NCBI GenBank assembly: GCA_956465555.1
Contig: OY101122.1
Coordinates: 1,809,001 to 1,873,000, forward strand
DNA length: 64,000 nt
Reading direction: 5' to 3'
Origin: Nitzschia sp. pyKryTriq1
Lineage: Eukaryota; Bacillariophyta; Bacillariophyceae; Bacillariales; Bacillariaceae
Positions 29,475 to 42,800 of the stretch are shown in pieces; position 1 is the first letter of the stretch, and the number at the start of each line of letters is the position of its first letter. The translations under genes were made by a program, and so were the position numbers. Below the pieces are notes generated by a model that was not told the DNA's origin, ran no database searches, and worked only from the letters and a program-made list of their open reading frames with translations.

Positions 29475-32400
29475 ATGGCAAGCCTCGCCGTCTCGACTAC
29501 GAGTACTGACCAAGAGCCAAGAGGAGGATCATCCTCCTCGTCGTCGGACCAGCACGAACCCGCCGTGGTATCTCCCGCCATGAGCCTGATGACCACCCAG
29601 GCGGAAGAAGAAGAGGAGGAGGAAGAAGAAGAAGAAGAGCCGTCTGTTCGACTCGGCCATCTTTCGACTCGGAATTGTCGTTACGCCAAAGTCGTAGGCA
29701 TTCGCTACTATCGAGGTGTAGCTCATCCTGGCGAATACGTCAGGCTCGAACGAGAACCTCATAATCCCTACGATCGCAATGCCGTCCGGGTCGACAATCT
29801 TCGTGGCGAAAAAGTCGGTCATATCAAACGGGAACTCGCCGTCTATTTGGCGCGTCTGATGGATGACCGTAACGACAATACTCATTCTTTGGAAGGACTT
29901 ACCATTGATGCCAGTATTCCAACGAGTGGAAATGCGTTTGAATTGCCCGTGGAATTGAACTTTTATGGACCCGCACGATTGGGGGATGTGATTGAACGAA
30001 CCTTGGAACGGATTGTCTATGGAGGACGAGCGGGACTGCATCCAACGACGCCCGGGGCTGCGGCATCGCGGGCTTTGGCCAATGCTGCTTCTGCCTCTGC
30101 CTCTGCCTCTGCAGCTGCAGCTGCTCTTCCTCCTAGTGTTGTGGTCCAAGCCCGCCAGGTCGATTGGAAGCAGGCTCAGAAGCAACTCGACGACATGTTT
30201 ACCAAGCAAGTTGAGGGACAACTCAAGGATCTGCCAATTATCCCGACGCCGCCCGCCTTGACCAGTACCCTGCTGGACCATCAGAGTCTTGGGATGCGTT
30301 GGATGGTGCAACAAGAAACGCCGGCTCAAGGAGACGATGCGGCTGTACCGTTTTATCAGAAAACCAAGGAACAGGGAAAAAATGTGTGGTTGTGTGAGAT
30401 CACACAGGCGTCTCAGCCCAACAAACCCAAACCAGTGCGGGGTGGGGTAAGTACAGTACAGTACAGTACAGTACTTCGCGCTCTACGTAGGACTATGATT
30501 GAATGCACGAAGAATCCTTTCTCACCCGGTTCTTTCACACAACACGTCGACCGTTCTGCTACGAGTAGATTCTCGCCGACGACATGGGATTGGGCAAGAC
30601 ACTCCAGACGATTGCTCTCACGTTGGCACATCCACCCCCAGGCCGCGACTACACAAAGCCGCTGGTTGATCCCAATGCTGCCGCGGTTGCAGAAGCTTCT
30701 ACAACTACTGCTAGCAGTACGGAGGAACAAGAGGAAAAACCACCATCCTTCTCGAGACCTACCAAGACTGCCGTCCAAAAGGTCAAATTGACGCCGCTCC
30801 AGGCAGTCTTGCGGGCTGCCAATCTTCCCATTCCCATGGGAAGCAAAAAGGCCGACCTTGTCAAGGCAGTCATGGCTGGCTTGGACAGTGGTGCTCTTAC
30901 GCCACAAGTGTACCACCAGACTCTGCTACAGCAACAAGAACAAGAACAGGCCAAGGCGGCGGCTGCTTCCAATTCTAGTGCTACTCCTCGTGGTCCAATT
31001 ACGACGCTCATTGTGTGTCCCGTCTCGGTCATGAGCAATTGGCAAACTCAAATCAATGCGCATGTCGCACCTCATACCTTGCGGGTCGCCTTATACCATG
31101 GCTCGGATCGAAAAGAACTCATTTCTCAATTGGATCAAATTGATGTCCTCATTGCTTCCTATGGGACTCTACAGACAGATCATCATCGTCCGCAGGGGCA
31201 GGGGCAGGGTAGTAGTGCAAATATAAACAACGATACTACTACGAGTATGCTGATCGTCGAACCGGCTGCCAAACGCCCCAAGAACTCCGCAGGAGAATCA
31301 TCATCCATCTTTGAAGCTCACTTTCATCGTATCGTGTTGGATGAGGCTCATACGGTCCGTAACGCCAAATCACGAACCTTTCAAGCCTGCCAAGCCCTAC
31401 GAGCCACTCATCGTTGGTGTTTGACAGGAACACCCTTGCAAAACAAACCCGATGATATCCAGTCGCTTTGGCAGTTTCTTCGCGTTCCTCCCCTGGGAGA
31501 TGCCCAGGTCTTTCGACGGGCCATTAGTCAGCCCATTAAGGAAGGTCAAGATGAGGGTCTCTCTCGATTGCGGGCAATGATGGCACATGTAGCGCTTCGA
31601 CGCAACAAGGATATGGTCACCATCCAAATGGTCTCCAAGGATGTCCAAATTCGATCCGTCGTGGCATCCCCCGACAGTCGACATCAACAGATTCACGATA
31701 CTCTCTTTCGATCTGCAAAGTCAGCTTTCAAGGTAGCTCTTCAAGATGGAGACGAACGGGCCTTGCAACAAACAGCCTCTGTCTTTGAAGTCTTGACGCG
31801 TTTGCGACAAGCCTGTTGCAGTGGTTCGTTGGTTCCCAAGGAACGTCTCGAACGTGCCGAAGAAGTCTTGGCGGCGATTGAGAGCAGCGGTACGCAAGGA
31901 GGACAGTTATCGGCGGCCGAAGGACTGAAACTGTTGGAAAAGCTCAAGGGGGTCTTGGAACATGCCGAGGGTGAGGATGCGCAGGATTGTGCCGTCTGCT
32001 TTGATCCCTTGACTGAAACGGCAGCTGTGGCGCTCCGGGTCTGCGGTCATGTCTTTTGTCAAGGATGTATTGGAAAGGTGGCACAAACCTCGGGGCAGTG
32101 CCCCTTTTGCCGTCAATCGTTTGCCAAGGACGATATGATTGCCTGGAGTGCGGCTTCCCAAGCGGCGACCATTACTCCACCAGACAGTGACGACGAAAAG
32201 GCGACATCCTTGTTGTCTCAGCAAATGGATCAATTGGGACCTTCCCCCAAGATGGAGGCTATGCTTGTGGCCTTGAAAGAGATCAAGCCGGATGAAAAGG
32301 TCGTTTGCTTTTCGCAATTCACCAAGTTTCTCGACGAGATCCAACCCTTTCTGGCCTCGCATGGCTTTAGTTTTACCCGGATTGATGGCAAAAAGACTGC

Positions 32401-32767
32401 TGCCCAGCGTCTCGAAGCTCTCACTTGTTTTAGCAAGGAAGACGGCCCTACCATCATGCTTTGCTCGTTGCATGCGGCCGGTACGGGCATCAACCTGACC
32501 AGGGCCAATCATGTGTTCATGATGGACACTTGGTTCAATCTCTCGGTGGAACAACAAGCCATGGACCGTGTCCACAGAATCGGTCAGACTCGTCCGGTTC
32601 GAATTCTCCGCTTTGTCACCGCCGACAGTGTCGAGTCGCGCATGTTGTCCTTGCAGGAAGCCAAAGCTGCCTTGGGCAAAGGCGCGTTTGAGAATCTCAG
32701 TGCCGATGAAAAGAAGAAAGCACGTCTTGGAGACGTGAAGAAACTTCTCCAGCTTTGTGATGAGTAA
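29475..32767 (+). CDS. HLTF: HIRAN-SNF2-RING DNA translocase/ubiquitin ligase, HLTF/Rad5 type
   Basis: Two exons, 29475-30446 and 30569-32767, give 1056 residues. The splice (donor GGG|GTAAGT, acceptor GAGTAG|ATT, phase 0) restores RGG-ILADDMGLGKT, the Walker A motif. Domains: acidic Glu run (about 43-54); HIRAN at about 57-160 (YYRGVAHPGEYVRLEREPHN), which in HLTF binds 3' DNA ends; split SNF2 helicase with Walker A at 331-335 and DEAH at about 580; a RING finger (CAVC ... CGHVFC ... CPFC) at about 797-838, inserted as in Rad5/HLTF; helicase C to about 1010 with VHRIGQT. These proteins reverse stalled forks and polyubiquitinate PCNA. Between Walker A and the next helicase motif a SAP-like element (LQAVLRAANLPIPMGSKKAD, about 397) may add DNA binding. 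Confidence 0.9.
30451..30474. repeat. GTACA pentanucleotide repeat in intron
   Basis: Almost five copies of GTACA starting immediately after the splice donor of the HLTF-like gene, inside its only intron (30447-30568). Confidence 0.9.
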
Positions 32768-33134
32768 AACGACTATGTGTACTCTACTGAGTCGTCGTTC
32801 CAATGAAGATACCCATTCATTCTACAAGGATGATACAAGGATGACAGTACCATTTCTTGTCTGCTGAGATCGAGTTGAGAGTGGTTGAGCGTTCTGTTTT
32901 GAAATGCGTCGTTGCAATTGTACGTATGGAAGATCGAATCTTTGGAGTCAATCTGACCAATTCGAATGCATCATTTCTTGATCGAATTGGTCGAAAGTGG
33001 ATCCAAGAGTATAGTAATACCGAGGTCAAGATGTGGGGACCCAAGAGAGAAAATGACTACAGGTCTCCAATGGACTGTTTCATTAGAGTAGCCGTAATAT
33101 ATGGTAGACATACCTTTCTTCAAAAGAGCTCCAT
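32768..33134. other. Convergent intergenic region
   Basis: About 370 bp between the 3' ends of the HLTF-like and XPF genes; should hold both 3' UTRs. No gene seen. Confidence 0.4.
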
Positions 33135-36100
33135 TTACGTGGTAGTCGCGTAGGGCTGATGGAAAAAGGTATAGAGTTTTTGTCCCGCCACAGGACCTGC
33201 GATCTTTCTCAGTTCCATGCGGTTCATGGCAATCAAATCCGCCAGACTATCGCATTCTCTCATAATTCGTCGAGCGTTATGAATGTTGACACCGGGCAAA
33301 CGAAGCAACATGTCTCGGGCTGCCTCGTTGATCTCATCTTCCTCGTCTCCTTGGTCGACGCCGTCGTCCTTGCCTGCTAAAAGCGCTTCAACGGAATCTT
33401 CGCGTCCCACTTCCACTGCCCGTTTGACGTCGACTTCGTCGTGATTCTTTTTGAGTTCTTTAAATATCTTGAGCGTTTCATGAGGACTCTTGGACCACAA
33501 GATGCGAAGATTGGGAAAATGACTGGTCAAAGCGACCATTCTCGAACAGATGGAATTTTCTCGAATATCCACGTTAATTTCGTTGGCGTTTTGGAGACAA
33601 AATGCCTTGTCAGGATCGAATTCGATCAACAGAGCCGGCACTGTGTAGTGCTTGCACATGGCCACGGCTTGACTGTACAGTCTTCCGCTCGCAAAACTGC
33701 CAAAAAGATCACTGATACTTTTGCGTTCAATACAATGCACATTGCTCAAGACGAAATCCCCAACTGTGAGTGTGACTGGAGCCAATCGCATCCCGCCTTG
33801 GTGCAAAATGGATGGCAGTGCCGATCGGAACTCACGAACATCGACAGCAATATCACGTCGTTCCTTGCCGTTGATATTCTTTCCTTGCCCCTTTCGGGTA
33901 TCCATCGCCAGCGGTAGCGTTCCTCCAGCATAAGTGTTTGCAACTCCAGTCGCTAAGGCTTGTTGCATCTCTTGCGTTCCCTCGACCCGTAGAACCGGAG
34001 GTGGCATGGTCTGTTTGTGGTGAATCAAACGAACAAAGGCAGATTGTTCACGCTCCAATGATTTGCGAAAGACTTTTTGTTCGGCACTGGCATCAAAACT
34101 CAAGAGATACAGTTTCAGTCGAGCAGACTCGTCGTCTGAAATTCGAGCATTCAAAGCTGCGAACACTTCTATTGCCCGTACAAGAGCCATGTCCATATCA
34201 TACATGATGACATAGGAGGGATCTAAATCGGATAGAACCAAGCTGGCATCTCCATCAAATGCGGAAAAGGCCCGAATAACTGCCCGGGGCTCGTCCGGGA
34301 ATGACGCCTGAAACATATTATCATAGATAGCATCATCATCATCATCACTATCGGCCATGAGGTCGGCTTCGGCCACGAATTCCGATCCATCCAAATCATG
34401 ATCGGCCTTGTCCACAGCTTCATCGAGGACGGCCTCCCTCTCCCGATCCTCCTGACCTCCCGTGGCTTGACCACGGCCCTTTTCCAGTGCGATGCGTCGT
34501 CTCTTTCGCATGTAGTCTGGTACAGCATTGATCTTACTGGCCGGTCGTTTCGCTGACAACTCCTTTTTCTCTCGGGCCTGGTCCACCCGCCGATTCACAC
34601 CCAATACCCGTCTGACCCGAGCCTCTTCTTCGTGCAAAAGACGACTTTCTTCGGACATTATTCTTCCATTGGCAACGGAACGCGTTCGATCGTTGTATCG
34701 CGTCAAGTAATCCAAAAACTTAGATGCCAGAGCTCGATCTCGTCCTTCGACCAAATAGGATCTCAGACTTTTCAAGCTACTCGATTCTTTGACCAAGACA
34801 AGTATAGTAGCGGGTGCCGAGAGCCGGCGTGGCTTGCCGCTAGCTTGGTCCTTTTCCTGTTTGGCCTGTTCGTTCTCTTTGATTTCCATGAGAACCGTTC
34901 GGAGGAGTCTCCATTTGGGATTTTCTTCGAGTACTGGTATTAAGCGACTGACTGGATTCGGTACCTTGACCGTTGGTTTCCCAGGTTTAATTTTGTAGAT
35001 TCGATCCTTGGCCTGTCGAAAGAGACGATCGGCCGAGGGCGTCAAGAGCCACATGGATGGAATCCGTGCCCCCGCGCTGTTCGTTTTGATATTGTTGAGG
35101 ATGGCCCAAAAGCTGACACAATCTGTTTGAATCAATTTTTGAAACAAGGTTCCTAGCGTTCGCAAATCTTCCACGAGTTGTTTGGTTTGTGGTTGGAGGC
35201 GGTGCCATTCTTTGTCGAGTTGACGTTTGACAGTCAAATGATAGTTTGGCATGGCACAATTTTCAATCGCCAATCCCTCTCCCGTCCATTCTACAAAGGC
35301 ACTGGTCAACGATTTGAGTTCTCTCATGCACGTTTGAAGCGCCGCTACGATGGCATTTTGAATTTCTTTCATGGAGGGCGAGAGGGCCTGTTGCAGTTCT
35401 TCTACATGCGGGGCGTACATTTCTAATTCTTCTTTTACCACCTCATGGAATCTCGGATACAAATACAAATTTCGGACTTGAAGGGCTTTGAGAGTCTTGT
35501 CAATCTTTGAAAACCCTGACAAGAGTCCTTCGGGAGAATCTGTAAACCCTTTGATGAAGCAGTTGTCTCGCCGTTTCTGGGATGTGTAAATTCGCAAAAT
35601 AAAGGCTTCGGTCGATTCATTGGTGACTTTGTCACCGTGGGCTACCAAAAATCCATCAATGTCGTCGGAGGACAGCACATTGCTCAGTAAATCGACAATC
35701 AAGATGCGACTCGTCACACAAAAGACTCCCCCCTTTTGGTATTCCGCTGATGATGATAATCACCGAAAGCGAAAGTAACAGAAGTAAATGTTGTAAAAAA
35801 GTGAGTGCACAGCATGGACGTCGTCGTCGTCGGAGGGAACTTTCATTCTCGACTTACCCTCCCGATCTTTGCCTTGCCCGCTTTCATTCGTAATGATCTT
35901 TGGCATCATGACATGCGGAGTCCCCCAGCTGTCCAATATGGATACGAGCGCTTCGTGTTCTGCATCTTTCAGTCCCAGCACCAATACCAGCGGAGGCTTA
36001 TTGGATCGCTTCTTATTCTTGAGGATCGCCGTCTCTGCTTTATTGGAGGAGGATGTGTCGTGCTCTTCCAGAATGGCAACGTGACCATGCTCGACATCCG

Positions 36101-36362
36101 CGTAGAAACGCACAAAGGAAGCCAAGAGGCTCATCCAGCCCAGACCCTTCGCCATGACTACCAGTCCATCGTCTTGATAGAGTTCCCCAAACGCAGTCGC
36201 CAAGTAGGAGGGAAGAACACCCTCGGGAATCAGAGACTGGGCGGCGGTCGTGGAGGATGATGATTTCTTCTTGTTTGATTCTTTCTGACGTACACGTACG
36301 GGCGAGGAGTCGTCATCATCTTCTTCTTCATCATCATCATCATAATCGACATGGTCTAACAT
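33135..36362 (-). CDS. ERCC4: XPF/ERCC4-type structure-specific DNA repair endonuclease
   Basis: Two exons on the minus strand, 36362-35858 and 35746-33135, give 1038 residues. The splice (G|GTAAGT to CATCAG|CG, phase 1) joins ...DREA to EYQKGGVFCVTSRIL, continuous with the XPF consensus. The N-terminal part is the inactive SF2 helicase-like domain (LGLKDAEHEALVSILDSWG; TSRILIVDLL). The nuclease domain at about 800-930 carries the GD...ERK...D signature as VGDFVLSNVHCIERKSISD. The (HhH)2 domain is at about 980-1020 (LLRLPGVNIHNARRIM). With ERCC1 this enzyme cuts 5' of lesions in nucleotide excision repair and acts in crosslink repair. An acidic Asp/Glu run opens the protein. Slightly longer than the human protein because of spacers in the middle. 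Confidence 0.93.
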
Positions 36363-36804
36363 CGTGACAATAAGAACAAGTATTTGTGTGTGTTGTCAAG
36401 ATGCTCTATTGGAGATGAAGCTGATGCTGCAAACGCAGTCTTCTGTCTTCTATCTTCTGTCTTCTCCTCGCTGTCCTTGCCGTCCTCGCACCGCATCACG
36501 CAAAATTTCAAGATATTGCCGCCACCATGGTCGATTTTCACGCGGGAATAAAATCAGAATTTGGTCCCTATCTACGACTCGTTCGACCGCATTTGGAGCT
36601 TTTAGGCGGGGGCGTGACAGACTTTTACGGGACACTGACTGGGGGGGGGATTGCAAAAGCTATAGAATGATGAGAGATGAGAGCCTAACAACATACCGGT
36701 ACATACGCACCGCGGTACAAGCGTGACACCGTCTGTTCTTCAGCTCTCTCTACTCTAGAGTAGAGTACAGTAGTGTTTATATATCTATGAAAAAAGCGTA
36801 AAAT
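36363..36804. other. Intergenic region
   Basis: About 440 bp between the XPF start and the 3' end of the six-lobed receptor. Contains TACCGGTA at 36694-36701 and an 18-bp palindrome at 36748-36765. Confidence 0.5.
36748..36765. repeat. 18-bp perfect palindrome CTCTACTCTAGAGTAGAG
   Basis: Perfect inverted repeat centred on TCTAGA, about 40 bp beyond the stop codon of the six-lobed receptor. A shorter relative lies at 51849-51860 and imperfect relatives near 12725-12900 and 55985-55998. Confidence 0.85.
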
Positions 36805-39800
36805 TTATATTATATCACTTTCGGACCGATCCATATGGGATTTTAGCGCCGTGACTTCTTCGAAATCATCATCATCGGCCGAGGGTGAAGCGTCGTTGTG
36901 CATGTCCTCCGCCAGTGCCACCGTCTCTTGTGAATTGGGTGTACGCACCATGCCGCTATTCGTAGAGAAAGCCTTCTCCAGCAGATCCATAGAATGGTTC
37001 AATTCGCCTGTCTCGTGAGCCACAAACTTGGGATTGTTTTCCGCCAGCTTGGCAGTTCGCTTGCGTCGCCTCCACAACATGACCCAGCAGCAAAGCAAGC
37101 ACACTCCACCGACGGATCCAACTATGATCCAAATAAGGTTTTCATTTCCTTCGTCGTAGACAACTCCTTCACAGGGATCACTACCCTCGATATTTCCGAT
37201 CAACTCGCAGTCCACATCCATTTTGGGGTAGACTAGAGCAAAGGCAGAGAAAACATTCGAGGCAGTGTGGTGTGTAGACGAAGGCGCCGGGAACCCAAGA
37301 TACTCGTCAATGGTCTGTGAGGATCCCCAATTGGCCGTGGCTACCAAGGGAAGCACTCCCCGCGAGTACACGAAACCTTCAGCACGAAGTAGGTCTGTTT
37401 CAGGGCCGTTGGACTTGGAAAGTTGAGTCGCTGCATGGAGGGCGCCTTGAATGACTGGAATCAAAAGCAACTTGGAAATCTCGTCGGCGGCCTTTCGGAG
37501 ACCAGTGCAGCTGTTGCTCAATGCAGCACCTCTACCTGTGTACAGCAAGGAGACCAGCTGTTCGTTGATGGTCACACTGCCACCTCCTTCCGAACAAGTG
37601 TTGAATTCCTTACAATACTGTTGTGCCAGGTCGTAGTACATGTAGCCTTCCTGACTTCCGTTGGTCGCTGTGCCTTCCAGGCTCCCGATCAACAAGGCCG
37701 CGCCTCGATCCCATTGATCGCTGTATCCTGCCGAATCCACTGACGAGGTACTTTGACAATCCGAGACGGCCTCGTAGAGAGCTTGGAGTGCCCCAAAATA
37801 CATCACCAAAACCTGTGCCGACTTCAATACGATCAATTTCCTTTGAGCATCGGTCCATTCAAGACGCCCAGAACCATCCAGTGCTGCCCGAATGATGTGA
37901 TCCGCATAGGTACTAGGATCATCGTAGGTATTTCCATAGTAGCGGATAAATGCGTCGTATGTTGGTACCACCTTACGTTCAGATGTCGATGCAAGATGAT
38001 ACAGGCTCATACTTCCAACGTCAATACCCTTGACGTGCTTTCCGTATGTGTACAGATTCTCGGCAGCGGCGTACGCTTTCATCTCCAAAAGAATATCAAG
38101 CTGCCGAATGTCCAAATCAAGCCTTGAGTATTGACCAACGTCGCTTGCTGGCTTGTAACCCGCCATGCTCTTGAAAGGGTCGGGATCTTTGCACTGTCTG
38201 GTTTCATCAGTCATTTCCGTTTCATGGACGCCGATATCAGCACAAGTCAAACCAAGGCAAGGATAGATGTTGCGGATGGCAGCGATAATGTCATCGATTT
38301 CCCCAGCGTTGTACGACATGTTCAACAGTTTCCCTTTCAGATATTCATAGTCCCCGGGGCCACAACCCGCGACTAGGGGCACAACGGCATGTGCGTAAAG
38401 CTTTACGCGTGGCCTGTCATCCGATCGAAGGTTGTGAATAAGGCTTTGGATCAAAGGAATTGTCATCACGGAGATAATATTGTTCGCGAGACGCGATAGT
38501 TGCAAGTACGAGGATGGGCTATCAGAACACGCACCAGGCAATGTAATCTGGTGTTTTGCGTTGTTGAAGAATTTCAAGATGTTGGTGTTGGTTCTGGTTT
38601 GCCCACCCTGGTCCATATTGAAAAGAACTCCCGTCCTTTCGGCCATGGCGTAAAGCAGGTGCCCATTGTCGCCACTTCCTGCGACCTGACCATCCCCGAT
38701 CCAATACGCCACGGCAATGTCTATGGAATGAATTCCATCCTTGTCCTTGATTTCCTTGTTCTTACAATCTTTGAGGGTCTTGTAGAGCAGATGGGCAATA
38801 TGCATCCAGAGATTGAACGCAAGCATGGCTTCTACAGGCAACATTGGATCAGTATTCACATTGTTGAAAGCGTCCTCGACAATGGAATCAGCGTATAAAC
38901 GGACATCTCGGGACATGAATTTCCCGTCTTGGTCTTGTAGACCATACATGAAGACGTTGAACAAAGGTTCGTCGAGCATTTCGTTCGTTTCTTGGGTGGA
39001 AAAGGATTTCAGGCTTCTCAGACTCACAAATTTACCATTCTCGTCGTAAATCTCAGAGTTCTTCCCGTCTTCGTATACCAATTTGGCTAGATTGTAATTG
39101 TTTGAAGATAGAGCTTCGTCCAGGTCTGAAATGTCCTTGGCGATATTCGCTCGGTCTTGTACGTAGGTGGTGGTCTTATATAAGCCATCACCGAGGTCTG
39201 TAGGAGTATCAGCATCGGGTGCCTGGTCTGGCACATTACCCCCGAGGCCAGTTCCACCATCTCCCAGACACAGAGAATATTCTGGGTAGTTGACAGGAGT
39301 CCCAATGTCTTTGCAGTCCACTCCCATTCCACGTAGTGCATTCGCAACGGCGTCAACGATGTCTGGCATCGACTTGACAGAATTTAGATCAGAAAAGTCA
39401 CCATAGAGCGTTTGGAGAGTGGAGGAGCTGGTGCTGCTAACTTTGTCAACAAGCGGCATTATGGCTTTGGCCGCTACGTGCTCTGATACCAAAAAATCTT
39501 CGAAGCTGCCATCGGTCCTATCTTGACTTTTGATAGAAAACGATAGGAACCCTTGTACCAGGAGTGCAGCCATTTTCGATGTTAGTTCATCGTCGATGAT
39601 ACGAATGAGGTAATCGCATTTGCCATCAATAACCGCGTCCCGCCCAGAAGCAAATGCTACGAGGAGACGTTGGTTCTCTTCCGTCTCTCCAGATGACTGA
39701 CATTGGCCAAAGTCGTCGCACACCTCTTCGCTCAAGGAGTACATGAAAGCTCCTGCTCCATTCTGACGCCCTCCTGCTAAAAGCCCTTCAGTAGACCCGA

Positions 39801-42800
39801 TGAACAACGCTACTCCCGAGTCCCAATCTGATTGGGCTTTTTCTAGGTCACTGTTTTGACAGCTTGTTACTGAATCCTGCATTTTTCCAAATGTAGCAGC
39901 AACAGAAATTATCGTCTGAAGGGAACGGAATGCAATATCAGCGCGTTCCCCTCGTGATGCTCCAGAATACATGCCGGAATGGTCCATCACATTCAAGAGT
40001 AAATCTTCGGCGTACGACTCCGATGAGTAGAAATCAGCGTATATCCTATGAAAGGGAGACTCGCTGGTGCCAGCCCCATCCAGGAGGGCCTGAAACGAAA
40101 GGTAATCTGACTCATCATCGGAGTAGGCGCTTCGACCCCACAGAAAAACATCCTTTGCAGATTCGTAATCCTGTGAGTACATCAAAATCCTGATCAAGGT
40201 GGCATCCATGTCTAGTCGAGCAATTTCTGATACATCAGAATTAGGTTCGTATCCAGCCATGGGCTTGTGCTCACTTGACTCGGTATAGTAGTTCAATTGG
40301 ATATCGACATCAAGCAGAAAGTTGCTTAGCTCCTGATTGACGGAAGCTCCATACAGAAGATCTTCAAAAACGATCCTTTGACATCGAAGAAAAGTAACCA
40401 ACTCCTCTTTGACATCGTCGGTCAGTTTATCTGATGAATAATTTAATGCAAACAGACTTTCCAGAGTATCACCGAATGCCTCCTCGCACGCATATGCCTG
40501 AGGAAATATGGACACGGAATACAACTCGACCATATTCGTGCCGTCGATGTACAAATGAGACAAGAATCCCAGTACCAGGACCTTCGACAGTACACGGATA
40601 ATCTCGCTAGACTGGAAGTAGAAGTCATCTTGCCCCTTTTCAGTGTCGCAAGTTCCTCCCGTTGCCTGCAACTCATTGAAGAGATTCATCAATTCTTCAT
40701 TGACCTTTGCTTCGCCCTCCTTGTTTCCAAGATTCTTGTGGGCTGTTTGGGCAACCGAGTACAACATCCAGCCCTGGTCGAATTTCCCCTCTTCTTGTTC
40801 CTCTCCGATCCAAAGCGCCACAGCAGAGTCAACGTAGGGGATGGGGTCGCCATCGTTCTCACATGCATCTTGTGCCTCGTAAAGACGATGGACAATGATC
40901 ATCCAAACGTTCATAACGACGGCCGCCTGGGATGCAAGTTTCACGTCTTTTCCTCCGGTGAGAGCTGAATAGACGACGTCGTTGCCAAAAGTAAAATTAC
41001 TAGGGTCCATACTTTCCAAATCTGGATCATCGTACAATGCGTATTTATAAATATTGAACATCGGATCGTCCATCATTTGTTCGGTCATGTTCAAACTAAG
41101 TCCACTCAAACTCTGGACTTGTGGGTGCTCAAACAAACCAATGCCCTCCATATTCTTTCCGTCATAGTAAATCGAACTGCCGTCCTCAACACTGGCAGAG
41201 TTGTAGATGTCACGAACGTCCAGGGCGAATTTGGCATCTCCTGCTGCATCAGAGCTCTGAAAAGTGTATCTGCCAAATCCAAGCTTCCCAGAGTGTGAAG
41301 TCGGCGAGGCCACGGGAGCCCCTGCTCCACACATGTTCCCTTCGGAAGGCTCATCCTTGAATTGACCTACATCGGAACATGACGTTGACATGTCCGAAAG
41401 TGCGGTCCGCATAGCATCCGCCACTGAAGCAAATGTACCTGGCACAGGCTGAGCTGACAGCTGGAACTCCATGTTCAATGCTAGAAGGGAGGCGCTAGCG
41501 GAATTACTTTGATCCACAATTGGTAAAATACCACGCACAAACGTATCGCCGATTGCGAGACTACTATCCGAAGTGCCTGACGCAAGACCGCCATTGTAGG
41601 AAGCATACTTGATCGTCCCTTGGATCAAGGGGACGATCATCGTTGGCAAGATTTGATCATTCAGGATACGCTTTGCCTCCTCGCAAGATCCTCCCTCGAT
41701 CGAGTCCCGAGCATCATTAAGCCCCTGTATCATTTTGGTGTTCACAGCGGCAACGGCTATGTTGCTATTGTCTACTGCGTCTGTCGTACAAGTCCTAAAT
41801 TCACCGCAGAGAAGCTTTGCGGTAGTATACAAGAGCTCCCCACCAAACTCGTTTCCATTCTCCTCTTTGCCTTCCATGAGACCAATATAAAATAGAGCAC
41901 CCGTGTCCCAGTAATCTCGCGCCGTAGCTGTGTCGGATTGGCATTGTTGTACTGCATATTGTAGGGATGTGGCGGAAGTCATGAACATGACTACATTCGT
42001 CAAAGTGCCAGTGACCATGTTGCGAACTTGCTCCTTGCTCGCACTGTTGTAGGGCGGGACCAAGTCAAGGATGTTCAAAATCAAGCTATCCGCGAAGTTG
42101 TCTCCTGAGTAGTAGCTTTGAAAGGTGGCAATGTAGGAGTTGTCTGTCACAGTCGGCACAAGTTGATTTTGCGCCAGGTTTTTGAGAGCGTATCCTTCCG
42201 CATTCCAACCATGGGTGTACCAGTCCTCTGCCGCCCCAAAGGCTTCGAAGCGAAGAAAAATGTCAATCTGTTTGATATCCAATTCCAACTGGCTTTTCTG
42301 CCTCGCCCCAGCTCCATCCGTGGTATATCCAGCTGCAGTTACCGTGGAATCGTCGGAACACTCTGGAACGACGCCTCCCAAATAGGTTCCGACGTCTGCG
42401 CAAGTAATTCCCAAACAACGGTACGAGCTCTGAAGGGCACTGATGGCATTATCTACTTCATTGGGTTTCAAGTCTCGCAATACTTCCAGGCGCAGTTCGT
42501 CTTCATAAGTAGATGGATCGCAAGCAGCCACTCTTGGAATCGTTGACAAAGCATACAGCTCAACAAGGCTGCTACTGGTACCAGCATTCTGAAGCGTTTT
42601 GGAGTAGTGAATGAGATTCTGGACTAGTGGCACCGTCATCAACCCAACCATTCTCTTCACAATGGCTCGCATGTCCGTATACCCTTGTTCGGTATCACAT
42701 GAACCGCCGGTCAAGCTCGATTGGACGGCAAGGAAACGATCCATAAGTTGTGTATTGATCTCGGCTTCTCCATCGTCCTGGTCGAACCGCTCTCCGGCAT

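Noticed and set aside
36741-36773. CTCTACTC palindrome as a possible rho-independent-type terminator
   Set aside because: The window is eukaryotic nuclear DNA, and the palindrome family also occurs upstream of genes and in an intron.
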